Assembly (NCBI GenBank): GCA_964453525.1
Contig: CAYVOV010000014.1
Location: 1 to 64,000 of the forward strand
Origin: CAYVOV01 sp964453525
GTDB taxonomy: Bacteria; Chloroflexota; Dehalococcoidia; Dehalococcoidales; UBA2162
Reading direction: 5' to 3'
Length of the DNA stretch: 64,000 nucleotides
The first letter of the stretch is position 1. The number at the start of each line of letters is the position of its first letter. The position numbers and the translations under genes are program-made. The notes under the pieces were generated by a model. It was not told the DNA's origin and ran no database searches. It was given only the letters and a program-made list of their open reading frames with translations. Below, one piece after another: positions 62,039-64,000 of this stretch.

Positions 62039-62724
62039 TGAAAGCCGGTGAGAAAGAAAAAGCAGGGGAAAGCACGGCCCTGGTCATTTTCCTGCGTTTT
62101 CCCCGCCCGGGGAGAGTGAAGTCACGCCTGGCAGTATCGCTGGGACAGGAAAAGGCGGCGAATTTTTACCGGCTCTGTGCGGAGCAACTTTTTAGAGAAA
62201 TTAGCGGCGTGTCTGGCGACTGCCGGAAATACCTGTTCTACAGTGACAGAGGTGATGAAAGCGATATCATAAATTGGGCGGGACCGGGATTCGATTACCT
62301 GCCGCAGGCGGGAGGTAATCTGGGAGAGAGGCTGGAACAGGCTTTTTCCAGGCTTTTCGGGAAGGGAATGGGTAAGGTGATAATCCTTGCCAGTGATACC
62401 CCGGATATTACCGTTGGAATCATTAATGATGCCATAGAAGCTATGGACCGGCACGATATCGTGATAGGGCCTTCAATCGACGGCGGGTACTATCTGATAG
62501 GCATGAAAAAACAGCACGGTGAGCTTTTCAGGGGTATTTCGTGGAGCACGGAAAAGGTTCTGGGACAGACAATGGAAATTATAGAAGCGCTTAAACTGGG
62601 CGTTTACATCCTGCCCGAACTCAGAGACATTGATACCGAGGAAGACCTCCGCCAGTGGGTGAAAACAGCGGCAGACAGGAGTAATCCGGTGCTGGTGTAT
62701 GCGGGGACGGCAATGCTGATATAA
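62038..62724 (+). CDS. TIGR04282 family glycosyltransferase (transferase 1, rSAM/selenodomain-associated)
   Basis: 228 aa of the DUF2064 group: VIFLRFPRPGRVKSRLA at the N-terminus (nucleotide loop), GNLGERLEQAF, VIILASDTPDI (metal Asp), IGPSIDGGYYLIGMKKQHGELF, ISWSTEKVLGQT and LRDIDTEEDLRQ. The family was named for its association with the radical SAM selenodomain protein that follows here 13 bp downstream, and is now annotated as an arsenosugar biosynthesis glycosyltransferase. Confidence 0.9.
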   Translation: MKAGEKEKAGESTALVIFLRFPRPGRVKSRLAVSLGQEKAANFYRLCAEQLFREISGVSGDCRKYLFYSDRGDESDIINWAGPGFDYLPQAGGNLGERLEQAFSRLFGKGMGKVIILASDTPDITVGIINDAIEAMDRHDIVIGPSIDGGYYLIGMKKQHGELFRGISWSTEKVLGQTMEIIEALKLGVYILPELRDIDTEEDLRQWVKTAADRSNPVLVYAGTAMLI

Positions 62725-62737
62725 TAAAAGAGTAACA

Positions 62738-63775
62738 ATGAGCATCAGCGCAGATAAGAATAGCCGGGTAACCGGGGGCTTGAATGACTTCGAGGAGGTA
62801 CTGAAAGAGCATGAGTTGGTGCTGCCCCCCGTCGCTTTCGAGACGCTGTGGGTCAATATCACCAACCTCTGCAACCAGGCGTGCACCCACTGTCATCTGG
62901 ACGCCTCCCCGAAGCGGAATGAGCAAATGGACCGCGTCACCATCGACCGCTGTCTGCAAATACTTGCTGAGAGCGGCTCCTGCCTGAAACTGGATATTAC
63001 CGGGGGAGAGCCGGGGCTTCACCCGGATTTCAGGTACCTTGTTACCGAAGCCAGAAAGCTGAATAAAAACGTAACCGTGCGTCATAACCTGACGGTGATA
63101 GTGGACGGCAATCCGGTGACCGGAGAAAGTATGGAATACCTGCCGGAGTTTTTCGCTGAAAACAGCGTGGAAGTGCTTGCCTCATTGCCCCATTACGAAG
63201 CAGAAGAAACCGACCGTGTACGGGGCAGCGGCGTCTTTGAAAAGAGTATCAGAAGTCTCCGGCTGCTTAACGAGCAGGGATATGGCAGAGAAGAAGACGG
63301 CCCAGCCCTCAACCTGGTCTATAACTACAGTGGCCCGTTACGCCCTGATGACCAGGCAGTCATGGAATCCGAATTCAGGCGGGAGCTGATGGCAAAATAC
63401 GGCATTAGTTTCAACAGGCTGTTCACGGTGACAAATATGCCGATAAACAGGTTCCGGAGACGGCTTGAAAAGTCCGGCACTTACAGCGAATATATGGAAA
63501 GCCTGAAAGAGACTTTCAGCGAGACAGCCGCTCAGGCGGTCGCCTGCCGCTCACTAATCAGTGTGGACTACAGAGGGCGTATCTATGACTGCGATTTCAA
63601 CTTGGCGCTCGGCCTGCAGGCGGGGGAACCGGAGCCGTTGACGGTTTTCAATCTCGATATGCCATCAATATTGAACCGCAGGATAGGATTCGGCTCACAC
63701 TGCTTCGGCTGCACTTCCGGCGGGGGAAGTAGCTGAGTGGGGAATATTCTGCCCGTGGAGGCGGAAACGGAGTAA
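62738..63775 (+). CDS. arsS: Arsenosugar-type radical SAM selenoprotein, ArsS family (Sec at UGA 63734-63736)
   Basis: 332 aa to the UGA, 345 aa with read-through to TAA 63773-63775. The radical SAM cluster is C45-x3-C49-x2-C52 (NLCNQACTHCHLDASP), with DITGGEPGLHP; ACRSLISVDYRGRIYDCDFN is the SPASM-like C-terminal half. The tail HCFGCTSGGGSS is followed directly by UGA. In the ArsS (seleno)protein family this position after GSS is Cys or Sec, so U-VGNILPVEAETE is the likely end. The family is linked to arsenic methyl/adenosyl transfer in arsenosugar formation. A read as stop would remove a residue of the conserved redox tail. Confidence 0.8.
63734..63764 (+). promoter_or_regulatory. UGA codon plus bacterial SECIS-like hairpin
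   Basis: UGA (63734-63736) is followed by CTGCC (63749-63753) pairing with GGCGG (63760-63764), with one G-U pair, and loop CGTGGA (63754-63759). The loop starts 17 nt after UGA and has G at position 2, within the spacing of known bacterial SECIS elements. Confidence 0.55.
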
Positions 63776-63799
63776 AGGCCCCGGATACCTGCCCCTCAT

Positions 63800-64000
63800 T
63801 TATGAACTGGTACCGTATACCCTGAAGGTACCCCTCATAGTTTCTGGATGAATATCGCACCTGAAGAAATACGTGCCAGGAGTTTCAGGCGCGGTGAAGG
63901 TGTAGGCAATCGTTCTGGGACCTGTAATTATCTCGCCGATGAAGATTTCCTGATTCGCTTCTTCAGACCGGTAGACGGCAAAGTTATGGCGCAGGCTGTC
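63800..64000 (-). CDS. Cupredoxin-domain protein (C-terminal part, truncated by window edge)
   Basis: 66 codons read from the right edge to TAA (63802-63800). The sequence has RHNFAVY and, after TAPETPGTYFF, RCDIHPETMRGTF. His, Cys, His and Met are thus spaced as the type I copper ligands of plastocyanin/nitrosocyanin-like cupredoxins. The N-terminus is beyond the window. It is convergent with the ArsS gene, 24 bp apart. Electron transfer or copper handling outside the cytoplasm is expected. Confidence 0.75.
   Translation of the reverse strand, partial: DSLRHNFAVYRSEEANQEIFIGEIITGPRTIAYTFTAPETPGTYFFRCDIHPETMRGTFRVYGTSS

Noticed and set aside
1..64000. CRISPR arrays, tRNA or rRNA genes, insertion sequences
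   Set aside because: No regularly spaced repeats, no tRNA T-loop/anticodon pattern and no transposase frame were seen by reading both strands, though short RNA genes could be missed by eye.

Overview
The window looks like a piece of an uncultured anaerobic bacterium, most plausibly a Chloroflexota lineage close to Dehalococcoidia. This is inferred from gene content: tungsten-type aldehyde ferredoxin oxidoreductases (AORs) with MoaD-like partners, a hydantoinase B-type protein, DUF2206-type and GT-C membrane proteins, and an arsenosugar-type rSAM cassette. No rRNA or tRNA is visible to settle it. UGA is used as an ordinary stop elsewhere (for example 11754-11756), so the three in-frame UGA codons described below are not a changed genetic code.

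Left flank (1-8467): a hydantoinase B/acetone carboxylase alpha-like gene, a decayed isochorismatase-family remnant, then a UGSC-type gene (2719-4482) interrupted by one in-frame UGA that is best read as selenocysteine. On the opposite strand lies an AOR with a good sigma-70-like promoter and two MoaD/ThiS-like genes. About 950 bp of gene-poor DNA with an inverted repeat follows.

Centre (8468-52509): a 44-kb surface polysaccharide/glycan island. A plus-strand block (8468-19970) holds sugar epimerases, a nucleotidyltransferase, GT4 glycosyltransferases, a methyltransferase, an aminotransferase and a DUF2206-like membrane protein. It converges with a minus-strand block of about 32 kb (52509 down to 20012). 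That block carries a nonulosonic (legionaminic/sialic-type) acid module with three NeuB paralogues, a 2-epimerase, a GMD-like dehydratase, an aminotransferase, a NeuD-like acetyltransferase and two cytidylyltransferases. It also carries an ABC exporter, a UDP-sugar dehydrogenase/epimerase pair, and an upstream module with a split transketolase, a GHMP kinase, several SDRs and a PLP-fold enzyme whose catalytic lysine is histidine. The last set may build a branched or deoxy sugar (inference).

Right flank (52510-64000): a MarR regulator with palindromes over its promoter, a second AOR, an MBL-fold hydrolase, a small membrane protein, and a second UGSC-type gene (57157-58887) with UGA at the homologous position. 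It ends with a glycosyltransferase/arsenosugar-type cassette whose radical SAM gene (ArsS family) also carries an in-frame UGA where relatives have Cys/Sec. A cupredoxin gene runs off the end.

The most notable result is three probable selenoprotein genes. Two are paralogues with the same W-U-x-G-A-V motif and nearly identical SECIS-like hairpins (loop AGUU, 19 nt after UGA). Each sits near a tungsten AOR, on either side of the glycan island.
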